A stretch of 56,334 nt of DNA, taken from Shewanella gelidimarina (GTDB lineage: Bacteria; Pseudomonadota; Gammaproteobacteria; Enterobacterales; Shewanellaceae). The DNA lies in assembly GCF_023283945.1 (NCBI RefSeq), contig NZ_JAKIKW010000029.1:1-56334 (forward strand), written 5' to 3'. Of this stretch, positions 1 through 7,922 are shown in pieces (the stretch's first letter is position 1; the number at the start of each line of letters is the position of its first letter). The notes beneath the pieces are model-generated. The model did no database searches. It was not told the DNA's origin and saw only the letters and a program-made list of their open reading frames with translations. A program made the position numbers and the translations under genes.

Positions 1-35
1 TCGGGGGTAAAATTACGTTTTATACGTTTAGTCAT
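1..35 (-). CDS. IS3-family OrfA, N-terminal fragment
   Basis: Only the first 11 codons are present (MTKRIKRNFTP...), running off the window. This short basic start followed by an FTPE-type motif is typical of OrfA, the helix-turn-helix subunit of IS3-family transposases. An identical start occurs at 56297 on the plus strand. Too little is present to name the IS. Confidence 0.55.
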   Translation of the reverse strand, partial: MTKRIKRNFTP

Positions 36-108
36 ACGATCACCTAAATAATAACGAGGCCATAATATCAACCTCTAACTAGATGGCCAAATTAACTATG
101 CCACTTCA
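1..108 (-). mobile_element. Left end of an IS3-type insertion sequence, cut by the window edge
   Basis: The first 108 bases are the exact inverted copy of the last ~111 bases of the window (56224-56334). The shared block ends at 108 with a CA dinucleotide, as expected for an IS3-family TG...CA terminus, and contains the start of a basic small ORF read outwards. The insertion interrupts the AraC-type gene that continues from 109. Family assignment rests on the OrfA-like N-terminus and terminus only. Confidence 0.7.
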
Positions 109-726
109 GAGAGTCGCCCTCAGGGAAAGATGATCAATGTGACTGAAGCTTTTTTCGACTCTATTCTGACCAACATCCGCCTTCCTCTCTTTACGCCGAC
201 CCACCTGGTGAGTTCATATCTGCCTGTGTTTATCTTGAGCCAAGCATTGACGGAGACTTGCGATGCCTTATTGTTGGAGATCAATAAAGCGCAAAAGGAG
301 GTGAATAATAATCCTCTGCTCATACAACTGCTGTTTTCATCACTGCTTGTCGCGTTAACTCGAGAGCGGAAAAGTAATACTGAGCACTTAAGTGAAACTC
401 AGACGATGCGCTTCAATCAATTTCTGTTATCGATTGAAGATAAATTCACCCAGACCAGAGACGCATCAGCTTATGCAGACATGGTGCACATCTCCTATAA
501 GTCCTTAAACCAACTTTGTAAGCTGGCTTGTAATCAAACGGCTAAACAGCTGATCGATGCCCACACCATATTAGAGATCAAGAGAAGACTCATCATAGAA
601 AACTCCCAAGTACAGGAAGTCGCCTATGAACTCGGCTTCGATGATGTCACTTATTTCGTCAAGTTTTTTAAGAGACACACCTTACTGACACCCTCTCAGT
701 TCAAGACGTACACTAAAGCGAAATAA
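109..726 (+). pseudogene. AraC-family regulator, 5' part removed by IS3 insertion
   Basis: The reading frame is open from the IS junction at 109 through the first ATG at 130 to the stop at 726. Its beginning (PQGKMINV at 118-141) aligns with the middle of the intact AraC regulator at 37355-38260 (PQGTIINI). The N-terminal cupin/ligand-sensing part is therefore missing and the ~100-residue C-terminal DNA-binding domain with two helix-turn-helix motifs remains (second HTH around ELGFDDVTYFVKFFKRH). The two regulators are clearly paralogous and each lies beside a paralogous octahaem cytochrome gene. A truncated product starting at 130 is possible, but the loss of the sensor domain by insertion makes this a pseudogene in all likelihood. 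Confidence 0.8.
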
Positions 727-904
727 TGCTTATTCACATCGTGGCGAGTCGTTTTTGTATGCACTTCCAATAATGTAAAACCGCATTGTCCATTTATAGT
801 GATGGATATCAGCTAACTTTTACAAGCCGATTTAATACACCTAACCTCCGCTTCAAACTGTAATCATCCTTAAGCTGGACCTGATACCTATTTGAGGTCA
901 CAAA

Positions 905-1129
905 ATGGCAACAGGGTTCGAAAAACACCATTTTAAAGCCGATAAGCCCATGCCGGACATTAAGCCTTTCTACTACTTTTAGGGTATTAAAGTATGAGTT
1001 AGCGAAGAGTTAAAGACTTTTATTGCAAACAAAGCAGTACCGAAACAGGACTGTATTCTTAATGTCTTGGTAGCTTCAATTTTGTCTGTGAGAAAAGTGA
1101 TTAATTTTTTGCCTCGGAACATATTTTAA
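905..1129 (+). pseudogene. Short decayed coding remnant of unknown origin
   Basis: Between the AraC fragment and the cytochrome there is an ATG preceded by GAGG at 891-894 that opens a frame of 25 codons rich in charged and aromatic residues. A TAG then a TGA interrupt it, after which the same frame stays open for about 40 codons (VSEELKTFIANKAVPK) to a TAA at 1127. This looks like a small gene with two nonsense mutations. I do not recognise the family, and it could be chance. Nothing else was seen in 727-1291. Confidence 0.25.
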
Positions 1130-1291
1130 TGATTGATATATAACGTTTAGCTAACCATTCGCTTTATTCGTTATCTATCTTACTGATGAATTCTAATCTG
1201 AAAAAATATGTATTTTCAGCGTTAGAGTTAACCGTTAGACAATAAAAATAATATCCAATATATAGCGTTATAAATATATTAAGGGCATGTC

Positions 1292-2902
1292 ATGATGAAT
1301 ATTACAGAAATACGTATTCCATATAAGAAGTTAATCCTTGCCGGTATGATCTCTATGCTGGTGGCTTGTGGTAGCGATAACGACGATCCACTTCCTCCAC
1401 CAGTAGATAATACCCCACCCGTTGCTAATCCAACCGATGCAGAAACTATCAACGGCAGCAGTATATTAATCGATGCTTTAGCCAACGATACCGATGTTGA
1501 TGGTGATGCGTTAACTATCGAAACAGTGTCTGTGGCAGACGGAACAGGTACCGCATCGATTAAAGATAATAAGATCTTGTTCGAACCTGTAGAAGTCGGT
1601 ACCACCACACTCAATTACACCATCTCAGATGGTAATGGTGGCCAAGCTGAGTCGATAGTCACTGTCGTGGTGATATCAAATGAAGTTGCCCTAGCCTATG
1701 TGGGTTCCAACACCTGTGTCTCTTGTCATACAGATAAAAAAAGCTATCTAGAGACCGGACATAACTTTAAGTTGACTGAGGTTGTTAATGGAGAAAAGCC
1801 TGTCTACCCGTTTTCCTCTATTCCTGACGGGATCTTGGAATTTTTTGATGTAAACAACACGCTGGGTAACCCTTCCGGCTGGGCAGATATCGGTTACGTT
1901 ATCGGTGGTTACAAAAGCAGTACCATGTTTATCGATAAGAATGGCTACATCATGACCGAGAATGCGGTTGGTACATTCCCTGTACCAGAGGGGACCGAAG
2001 CGACTCCCCAAATGGCATGGCCCTGGAACCCGAATGATGCACCCGATTCACATGGCTATGATTACTGCGGCAGATGTCATACTACAGGTTGGCAAGATTA
2101 CACTGAAGGCACCGGTGATTATCGAAACCTGAACAGACAAAATGATATGCCGGGAATGGGCGGCACGTTTGCTATGACCGGGGTTCAGTGTGAAAGTTGT
2201 CATGGCGCCGGTAGTGCTCATATTAAGGCTCCAGCAAAAAATAATATTGTTAAAATAGCTGAAGCACGTGTTACTGGAGATTACCTTGCTGAGGATATGG
2301 GATATGGTAAGGCGGCTACCTGTACCGAGTGTCATACCACCGATGATGCAGTCAGACGCTATCCGGACTATTTGTCTCCCTTTGACCAGATCTTTGGCGG
2401 CGTAACTCAAGGTGCACGCTTGAGCCGGAACACAGGCTTTGGCCCCGAAGGACGCCGAGATGGTCGTGGTGGCCGTCACGCGGGCACAACCTTAATAGGT
2501 ACAGATCCAGATACTGGCGAGGCGATGGGCAAGAAGAAGGACTTCACCTGTTCAACTTGTCATAACCCTCACCAGTCTGAATACAATCAGGACAAACCTG
2601 GCCATGAAGACGCGATGGTAAGAGAGTGTACCGATTGCCATAGCAAGGAGTTCGCCGACGCCCCAGGCAGCAGCATCGCTTCTGTCGCTCATGAGCTCGC
2701 TGCCAAGTGCACCGATTGCCACATGCCAAGTTCATCTCACTTACTCAAGATCGATCTCGAGGGGGCAAAGGATGACCCAAGACACTTCTCTGCAGACGGC
2801 GAGTACATGAAACCATGGCTTCGTGCCTACGATAGTTGTTCAGGCTGTCATGCGGATGATTATGACTTGCGAGCTTCGAAGATAGGGAAAATTCATAAGT
2901 AA
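1292..2902 (+). CDS. Octahaem c-type cytochrome lipoprotein with cadherin-like domain
   Basis: The 536-residue product begins with a lipoprotein signal peptide (lipobox MLVAC, Cys26), followed by an acidic/proline linker and an Ig/cadherin-like repeat (about residues 45-130; DALANDTDVDGDALT and YTISDGNGG motifs). The rest carries eight CXXCH haem c sites: CVSCH, CGRCH, CESCH, CTECH, CSTCH, CTDCH, CTDCH and CSGCH. It is expected to be a periplasmic or surface-exposed electron carrier at the outer membrane. A near-full-length paralogue with the same domain order and eight haems is at 38349-39923. An AraC regulator fragment lies upstream, and a hairpin terminator follows at 2919. Its electron partner or substrate cannot be read from sequence. 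Weak resemblance to cytochrome c554-type multihaem proteins is possible. Confidence 0.85.
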   Translation: MMNITEIRIPYKKLILAGMISMLVACGSDNDDPLPPPVDNTPPVANPTDAETINGSSILIDALANDTDVDGDALTIETVSVADGTGTASIKDNKILFEPVEVGTTTLNYTISDGNGGQAESIVTVVVISNEVALAYVGSNTCVSCHTDKKSYLETGHNFKLTEVVNGEKPVYPFSSIPDGILEFFDVNNTLGNPSGWADIGYVIGGYKSSTMFIDKNGYIMTENAVGTFPVPEGTEATPQMAWPWNPNDAPDSHGYDYCGRCHTTGWQDYTEGTGDYRNLNRQNDMPGMGGTFAMTGVQCESCHGAGSAHIKAPAKNNIVKIAEARVTGDYLAEDMGYGKAATCTECHTTDDAVRRYPDYLSPFDQIFGGVTQGARLSRNTGFGPEGRRDGRGGRHAGTTLIGTDPDTGEAMGKKKDFTCSTCHNPHQSEYNQDKPGHEDAMVRECTDCHSKEFADAPGSSIASVAHELAAKCTDCHMPSSSHLLKIDLEGAKDDPRHFSADGEYMKPWLRAYDSCSGCHADDYDLRASKIGKIHK

Positions 2903-2918
2903 CTAGTTTTACGTCAAC

Positions 2919-2946
2919 GCCAGTCACTTATCGTGGCTGGCATTTT
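2919..2946 (+). terminator. Hairpin terminator of the octahaem cytochrome gene
   Basis: A 9 bp stem (2919-2927 with 2933-2941, one G-T pair) with a TTATC loop is followed by ATTTTC. It lies 17 bp after the cytochrome stop codon and before the converging gene at 2981. Confidence 0.7.
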
Positions 2947-2980
2947 CAATAGGCTCAGTTTAACTGTTGTCACTTACACG

Positions 2981-4066
2981 TTAGCTGATTAACTGTTCAG
3001 GACATTGATAACTAATGTGTTGATGGAACCGCACTATGAGTTCTTGGCGTGATTTATCTAACGCCAATTCAGCCGCAAAGTTCTTTAGCGCTTCTTCAAC
3101 CCGATTCAAATAACGGCCAAGCCCACCATCTTTAGAGTCTTTCACTCCTGCTGCAATTGTAAAGCTAACCATTTCAACTAAATGGTCACCCTGCCAATGA
3201 CGAATAAATTGTTGCTCTTCAACATTGGGGTCAAAACCGAGCATTTGTACTTCGTCGGTACCATCAACTTGATCGTATTTACTGTTGCGTACCAGTGGTG
3301 TTAGCCCATTAGCCACCATCGCAATTCGATTGAGCTGTTTGGCTGATGTTGCTTGGATAAAGGCATCTTCTAGCTTTTGATACAGTGCTGTAAAGTCATT
3401 TGCATCTGCTGGCAACATCGCTTGTTTAAGCATACGGCTTAAAGGTAGCTTTACCGTCACATAGCATAATGAACCATGTTCTGCAGGCAGCGGACAGTTT
3501 CTGGCTTTATATCTGTCGCTAATTGAGCGCAGCTTATATCCATAACTCTCTTTACTGCCCTTAGCTTTGGCGAACAGATCATAAGACAGGTGTTGATGAT
3601 CGCGGACTTTAATGGTGAGATCTTTTTCTGGCAATTGAGGCATCAATTTTGCGATAAAAGACTGCACCTTTAGATGAAAGTTAGCCGAGTTACTGCGAAT
3701 ATCTTCACCCGTCGCTAAAAATACAATCCTGATTTTGCGTGCGCGGTAATCGTCCTGACTATGCAGACTTTGTGCTTCATGATACTCAGGATTATAGAAA
3801 AATATGATCTGCTCTGCGGTTGGAAAGCAATACGCTTCGGTGTGGAAACGCACCACGGGTAACTTATCATTAGTGATCACATGAAGGTTATATAACTCTT
3901 CTTGCTCAGCAAGATTAAAAATGGCACGACTAAGCGTCTTATAACACGTTTTGTAATCGGGGTAATGGGCCAACAAAGCATCCGTTACTTTGATTTCTGC
4001 AGTGATGTATTGATTGCTTCTAACATCCTTGGGTATGTACACTTTTTGCTGATGGCTAAGGGACAT
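2981..4066 (-). CDS. DUF3083-like conserved protein
   Basis: This is a soluble 361-residue protein with no signal peptide or membrane segment. It resembles the DUF3083 family found in Shewanella and Vibrio; this is recognition by overall sequence, not by a diagnostic motif, and the function is unknown. I chose the ATG at 4066 (MSLSHQQ) over the one nine codons upstream because AAAGGAG lies five bases before it. It converges on the octahaem cytochrome gene and is divergent from the norE/norF operon. No catalytic motif was identified. Confidence 0.6.
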   Translation of the reverse strand: MSLSHQQKVYIPKDVRSNQYITAEIKVTDALLAHYPDYKTCYKTLSRAIFNLAEQEELYNLHVITNDKLPVVRFHTEAYCFPTAEQIIFFYNPEYHEAQSLHSQDDYRARKIRIVFLATGEDIRSNSANFHLKVQSFIAKLMPQLPEKDLTIKVRDHQHLSYDLFAKAKGSKESYGYKLRSISDRYKARNCPLPAEHGSLCYVTVKLPLSRMLKQAMLPADANDFTALYQKLEDAFIQATSAKQLNRIAMVANGLTPLVRNSKYDQVDGTDEVQMLGFDPNVEEQQFIRHWQGDHLVEMVSFTIAAGVKDSKDGGLGRYLNRVEEALKNFAAELALDKSRQELIVRFHQHISYQCPEQLIS

Positions 4067-4420
4067 ATATACTCCTTTTGATAAGTTAACCATGTTTAGC
4101 TTGGCGCCAATGGTAGCGATAAACGCTGACGATAACCCTGCGGTAAGACACGCTTTTACCTGCTGGCAACATAATACCCGTCGAATATGATTTATTTCTT
4201 AAAATCCAAATGTAAAAGCTCATTCTAGGGACAAAAGTTATCATCATGGCTAGCCATGTCGTTTTTAGAACCTCTATATATGGCCATTTTATTCGACTCA
4301 CTCACCGCACATTAGCAAGCCTGTTTATCAAAAGAGCCCCTCCGCCTGTTTTGCATTATTCAACTAAACTAAGGCAAACAGATAAGAATTGGCCAAAAGG
4401 GCTTTTGATGATCAGTACCG
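4067..4420. other. Intergenic region between DUF3083-like gene and nor operon
   Basis: This 354 bp divergent spacer must hold the promoters of both flanking transcription units. I saw no convincing FNR/DNR, NsrR or NorR site by eye. The short ORFs inside it have no recognisable features. Confidence 0.4.
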
Positions 4421-5038
4421 ATGAATAGTGAGCCCCCCAAAGCGCCTTTGGGTATTTTCCCAAGTTCGTGGAGTGAACAACGGGCCGGTCGAATTCCCGG
4501 TCATATTCCGATATGGGTGGGGATCCTGTCTGAATTAACCGAATTTGGCATTTTCTTTGTCGCCTACTTTATTGCCAAGTACAACTACCCTGAAGCCTTT
4601 TCCCAAGGTCCCCAAAGTGTCAGTACCCTCGCAGGGGTAACTAACACATTGATATTACTTTCAAGCAGTTACTTTATCGCAAAAGCAATGATCAATATTA
4701 GGTTAGACAATCGAGTCAAGTGTGAAGCCTATCTGTGGCTCACTCTGGCTTGTGGTTGTTTGTACTTATTGGTGAAGACGGGCGAATTCTATTGGAATCA
4801 TCAACAGGGCTTTCGCACCAGTAGCAGTCAGTTTTTCACCGTCTATTACTATATGACTTTTAATCATTTTCTCCATGTAGGTTGGGCTGCATGCGCGGTG
4901 TTGTGGGTTATATTTCGTTTGCGCCGAGGGGCCTATTCAGCGAAAGAGCATTCAGGTCTAGAAGCATTAGCCATGTACTGGCACATGATTGATTTGATGT
5001 GGATCCTTATTTTTCCACTCTTGTATGTTCTAAGGTAG
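4421..5038 (+). CDS. norE: Haem-copper oxidase subunit III family protein, NorE-like (first copy)
   Basis: The 205-residue protein has five or so hydrophobic segments and the subunit III signature (PGHIPIWVGILSELTEFG near the N-terminus, NHFLHVGW in the middle, and a C-terminal YWHMIDLMWILIFPLLY). Families in nor clusters of this size are NorE, an accessory membrane protein of nitric-oxide reductase maturation or activity. It starts a plus-strand series with norF-like, norQ, and a second norE/norF pair. It is paralogous to the protein at 6232 (same length, same motifs). Its ribosome binding site is weak. The NorE role is inferred from family and context. Confidence 0.8.
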   Translation: MNSEPPKAPLGIFPSSWSEQRAGRIPGHIPIWVGILSELTEFGIFFVAYFIAKYNYPEAFSQGPQSVSTLAGVTNTLILLSSSYFIAKAMINIRLDNRVKCEAYLWLTLACGCLYLLVKTGEFYWNHQQGFRTSSSQFFTVYYYMTFNHFLHVGWAACAVLWVIFRLRRGAYSAKEHSGLEALAMYWHMIDLMWILIFPLLYVLR

Positions 5039-5044
5039 GCCCTG

Positions 5045-5299
5045 ATGAAACCTTTTGGAAAAATGGAGTATTGCTGGTGGACCCTGATTGGAATAACGCT
5101 ATTCAATACGTTTTTAGGTGAGCAATTCAGTTCTTCAGCGCTGGTTAGCATCTTGGTGGCATTAACCGTGATGTTTAAGGGATTAATGATCATCGATCAT
5201 TTCATGGAGTTGCGCCATGCCCATCGCTACTTACGATTAATGATGCGCGCCTACCTTATTTTTTTCCCATCCTTGATTATCGTAACGACCTTTTTATGA
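5045..5299 (+). CDS. norF: Small NorF-like membrane protein (cytochrome oxidase subunit IV family, first copy)
   Basis: The 84-residue protein has three predicted hydrophobic segments and the central GLMIIDHFMELRHA motif seen in the prokaryotic subunit IV/NorF family. It starts six bases after the first norE, so the two are co-transcribed. It pairs with the subunit III-like protein in the inner membrane; the role in nitric-oxide reductase assembly is inferred from context. A second copy is at 6881. Confidence 0.7.
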   Translation: MKPFGKMEYCWWTLIGITLFNTFLGEQFSSSALVSILVALTVMFKGLMIIDHFMELRHAHRYLRLMMRAYLIFFPSLIIVTTFL

Positions 5300-5394
5300 A
5301 CCAAGATAGCCAGGATGTTTTTCTGCTAAACATTTGATAAATGCTATATTTAAATAGCTTTCTTTTTGAGTCGTATCGAATATTAGGGAACAAT

Positions 5395-6204
5395 ATGACC
5401 TTTTCAACTACCACCGCAATTGCTATTAAAGACCCGATATTCTATCAGCAGCAAGACAACGAAATACAACTCTTCGAGTACGCGTATTCTCATCAACTGC
5501 CATTACTCATTAAAGGGCCAACGGGCTGTGGTAAGACCCGTTTTGTCGCTCATATGGCAGAGAAACTTGGCAGACCTTTATACACAGTCGCATGTCATGA
5601 TGACTTAACCGCCGCGGATTTAGTTGGACGCCATTTGATTGGTCCAAATGGGACTTATTGGCAGGATGGACCGCTAACGAGAGCGGTGAGAGAAGGCGGT
5701 ATTTGTTATCTCGATGAAATCGTCGAGGCGCGTAAAGACACCACTGTGGTACTGCATCCCCTGGCCGATGATCGCCGCATATTACCCATCGAACGCACCG
5801 GAGAAGAACTCGCTGCAGCACCGGGCTTTATGCTGGTGGTATCTTATAATCCTGGTTATCAAAATATTTTAAAAGGCATGAAAGCGAGTACTCGGCAGCG
5901 CTTTGTCGCATTGCGTCTTGGCTATCCCGATCCTCTGCTTGAGAGCCAAATATTGATGACAGAATGTCAAATAGAGCAAGACTTAGCGGTTAAGTTGATT
6001 GAATTGGCAGGATCGCTGCGCAGACTCGACTGTGACTTAGATGAAGTGGCTTCTACCCGCCTGTTAATTTATGCGGCGCGAATGATATCCAGTGGTATGT
6101 CGCCGTTAGCCGCATGTCGCAGCTGTCTGGCGGAGCCCTTGTCTGATGATATCAGCACTGTTGAAGCGCTAATGGATGTCGCGCGCCTGTACTTCGATTG
6201 TTAG
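5395..6204 (+). CDS. norQ: NorQ, MoxR/CbbQ-type AAA+ ATPase for nitric-oxide reductase maturation
   Basis: The 269-residue AAA+ protein has Walker A GPTGCGKT (residues 41-48), a Walker B region ending YLDEIVEA, and a sensor-like SYNPGY. Proteins of the CbbQ/NorQ/GpvN group work with a von Willebrand A-domain partner (NorD, here at 7923) to insert or activate the metal centres of NorB. I chose the ATG at 5395 because TAGGGA precedes it; an in-frame ATG 18 codons upstream has no clear ribosome binding site. The gene sits between two norE/norF pairs, which is unusual. Confidence 0.9.
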   Translation: MTFSTTTAIAIKDPIFYQQQDNEIQLFEYAYSHQLPLLIKGPTGCGKTRFVAHMAEKLGRPLYTVACHDDLTAADLVGRHLIGPNGTYWQDGPLTRAVREGGICYLDEIVEARKDTTVVLHPLADDRRILPIERTGEELAAAPGFMLVVSYNPGYQNILKGMKASTRQRFVALRLGYPDPLLESQILMTECQIEQDLAVKLIELAGSLRRLDCDLDEVASTRLLIYAARMISSGMSPLAACRSCLAEPLSDDISTVEALMDVARLYFDC

Positions 6205-6231
6205 TGCCCTCTACCGATGTAAAGTCATAAC

Positions 6232-6849
6232 ATGGCCAATACTGGATCCAATCAGGTACCGACCGCTGATGTCGCGAGTGTGGCATCAAGTCCACGGCCA
6301 TATTTGCCCGGTGATTTAGCCATGTGGTTTTTTATTTTGGCGGAACTCACAGTATTCGCTATTTTTATTATTGGATTTGCAGTCACGCGGCAGTTGTACC
6401 CCGATATGTTTCAACAGGGACAAACCTACCTGCATCCCGTCGCTGGTGGGATTAACACCATAGCGTTAATCTCCAGTAGTTGTTTGGTCGCCCTCAGCTT
6501 AAATGCGATAAAGCATTCACGTCAAAATTATGCAGCAGCACTATTGGGCGGTGCGTTACTCACGGCGAGTGTCTATTTAGCGGTGAAGTCATGGGAATAT
6601 AATGAGCTAATACAACAAGGATTTGGTTTGTCGACCAATACCTATTTTACCTTGTATTTTTTTATCACAGCATTTCACTTTATGCACGTCATTCTCGGGA
6701 TGATTATCTTGGGGTCCATGGCATTCAAAACCACAAAAGGAGCCTATCAGGGCAAAAGCCTTTCGGGTTTTGAGTCAGGTGCTTGCTACTGGCATATGGT
6801 CGACCTCGTGTGGATCATTATTTTCCCACTGCTGTACGTTATTAACTAA
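6232..6849 (+). CDS. norE: NorE, haem-copper oxidase subunit III family (second copy)
   Basis: The 205-residue membrane protein has the subunit III pattern: an N-terminal PYLPGDLAMWFFILAELT segment, a central FHFMHVILGM, and C-terminal CYWHMVDLVWIIIFPLLY. It is the second member of the NorE pair in this operon and resembles the standard norE next to norQ more closely in its N-terminus (PGDLAMW). It starts 28 bp after norQ, so it is in the same transcription unit. The inferred role is accessory to the NorCB complex in the inner membrane. Confidence 0.85.
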   Translation: MANTGSNQVPTADVASVASSPRPYLPGDLAMWFFILAELTVFAIFIIGFAVTRQLYPDMFQQGQTYLHPVAGGINTIALISSSCLVALSLNAIKHSRQNYAAALLGGALLTASVYLAVKSWEYNELIQQGFGLSTNTYFTLYFFITAFHFMHVILGMIILGSMAFKTTKGAYQGKSLSGFESGACYWHMVDLVWIIIFPLLYVIN

Positions 6850-6880
6850 TGATAACTAGGCAAATGCGAGGCTGCAAAAT

Positions 6881-7168
6881 ATGACCCATCATCAAGGCCT
6901 CATTCTCCGAGTTTATCTCTATCTGATTATCCTGACAGCCGCGTCTGCTTATATGGGCAGTGTCGCGCTGGGCTCAAATCATTCCTGGTTGCAAGGTGTG
7001 GAAGAAGTTGTTTTAGCCAGCATCCTGCTGGTGACGTTGATAAAGGGACTGCTGATCGTTGATGTCTATATGGAATTGAAACAAGCGCCGACATTGTGGC
7101 GCAACTTACTGCGAGCCTATGTCATCTTACTGCCGATAACGATTGGCTTGATATACATCTTATTTTAA
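6881..7168 (+). CDS. norF: NorF-like small membrane protein (second copy)
   Basis: The 95-residue protein has three hydrophobic segments and the motif GLLIVDVYMELKQAP, equivalent to the HFMELRHA motif of the first copy. It closes the plus-strand nor operon; the next gene converges on it. Family: prokaryotic cytochrome oxidase subunit IV/NorF. Function is inferred from context. Confidence 0.75.
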   Translation: MTHHQGLILRVYLYLIILTAASAYMGSVALGSNHSWLQGVEEVVLASILLVTLIKGLLIVDVYMELKQAPTLWRNLLRAYVILLPITIGLIYILF

Positions 7169-7279
7169 GTGTTCTGCTGTCTAGGCCTCATTAAGCATCT
7201 GATTAAGAACCAGATTTAGTAACTAATTTAATCTGCTAGGCGTTAGCCTCTATATCTATTTTAGGCGTGATATCAATAA

Positions 7280-7648
7280 CTAAACTTGCTTGTAGCCCAT
7301 TTTATTACCCGCCCACGCTCGCACTAACATCCATACCGAAATCAGAATAAATACCGCGTGCACTGAGATAAAATAAGTAATGACAAATACCCAAGTCATC
7401 CCAGAATTTAACCCCCCAAACAATATGATCAGTGCACTCACGAGTATTAATGCTGTTGCGGCAGCTAAATTCAACTTAATGGCAAAATGCAGGTGATACG
7501 TGGCAAAGGAGTTGGTCGCAAATTTATTGATTTTGCTGAGCAGTACAATAAACGATAGCAGCGGCAAAAAGGTAAGATTGAGTAGCGACCACACGGCAAT
7601 TGCAGACGCTTGTTTTATTTCGTTTTGATCGTATTTATTTATTTTCAT
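7280..7648 (-). CDS. Small four-helix membrane protein at the end of the norCBD operon
   Basis: The product of about 122 residues has four hydrophobic stretches with short loops and no recognised motif. It follows the zinc-ribbon gene (7676) closely and is probably the last gene of norC-norB-norD. The start is uncertain: the ATG at 7672 lies three bases after the preceding stop but lacks a ribosome binding site, while the ATG at 7648 has a weak CAGG 11 bases upstream. Function unknown; position suggests a link to nitric-oxide reduction. Confidence 0.65.
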   Translation of the reverse strand: MKINKYDQNEIKQASAIAVWSLLNLTFLPLLSFIVLLSKINKFATNSFATYHLHFAIKLNLAAATALILVSALIILFGGLNSGMTWVFVITYFISVHAVFILISVWMLVRAWAGNKMGYKQV

Positions 7649-7675
7649 GTTTACATACCTGTCAGCTGACATCCG

Positions 7676-7897
7676 TTATCGGGGTAAATAAATGATCATC
7701 AGTAAGCAAAATAACGCAATGAATACAAAGGCCCATAAAAACACTCTGGTTTTGTAAAAACGGCTGCTAGGGTGAGCTTTTGGTAAAGCCATGCCACAGT
7801 GGCAACAAACCGGCACCGGGTCGGTCAAATAACCCGTCGTTTCGCTATCAACTGTGTTTTCAGTCTGACAATACAAACAGGGTATTTTTTCGATCAT
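7676..7897 (-). CDS. Zinc-ribbon membrane-anchored small protein, DnrP-like
   Basis: The 73-residue protein has an N-terminal zinc ribbon (CLYC and CCHCG pairs) and one C-terminal transmembrane helix, so the ribbon should face the cytoplasm on an inner-membrane anchor. A strong AGGAGA lies upstream of the ATG. Small proteins of this design called DnrP occur in nor clusters of Pseudomonas and Shewanella; the match here is by architecture and location. It sits between norD and the small membrane protein on the same strand. Confidence 0.7.
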   Translation of the reverse strand: MIEKIPCLYCQTENTVDSETTGYLTDPVPVCCHCGMALPKAHPSSRFYKTRVFLWAFVFIALFCLLMIIYLPR

Positions 7898-7922
7898 TTA
7901 GGTCTCCTTTGCTCAATAAAAT

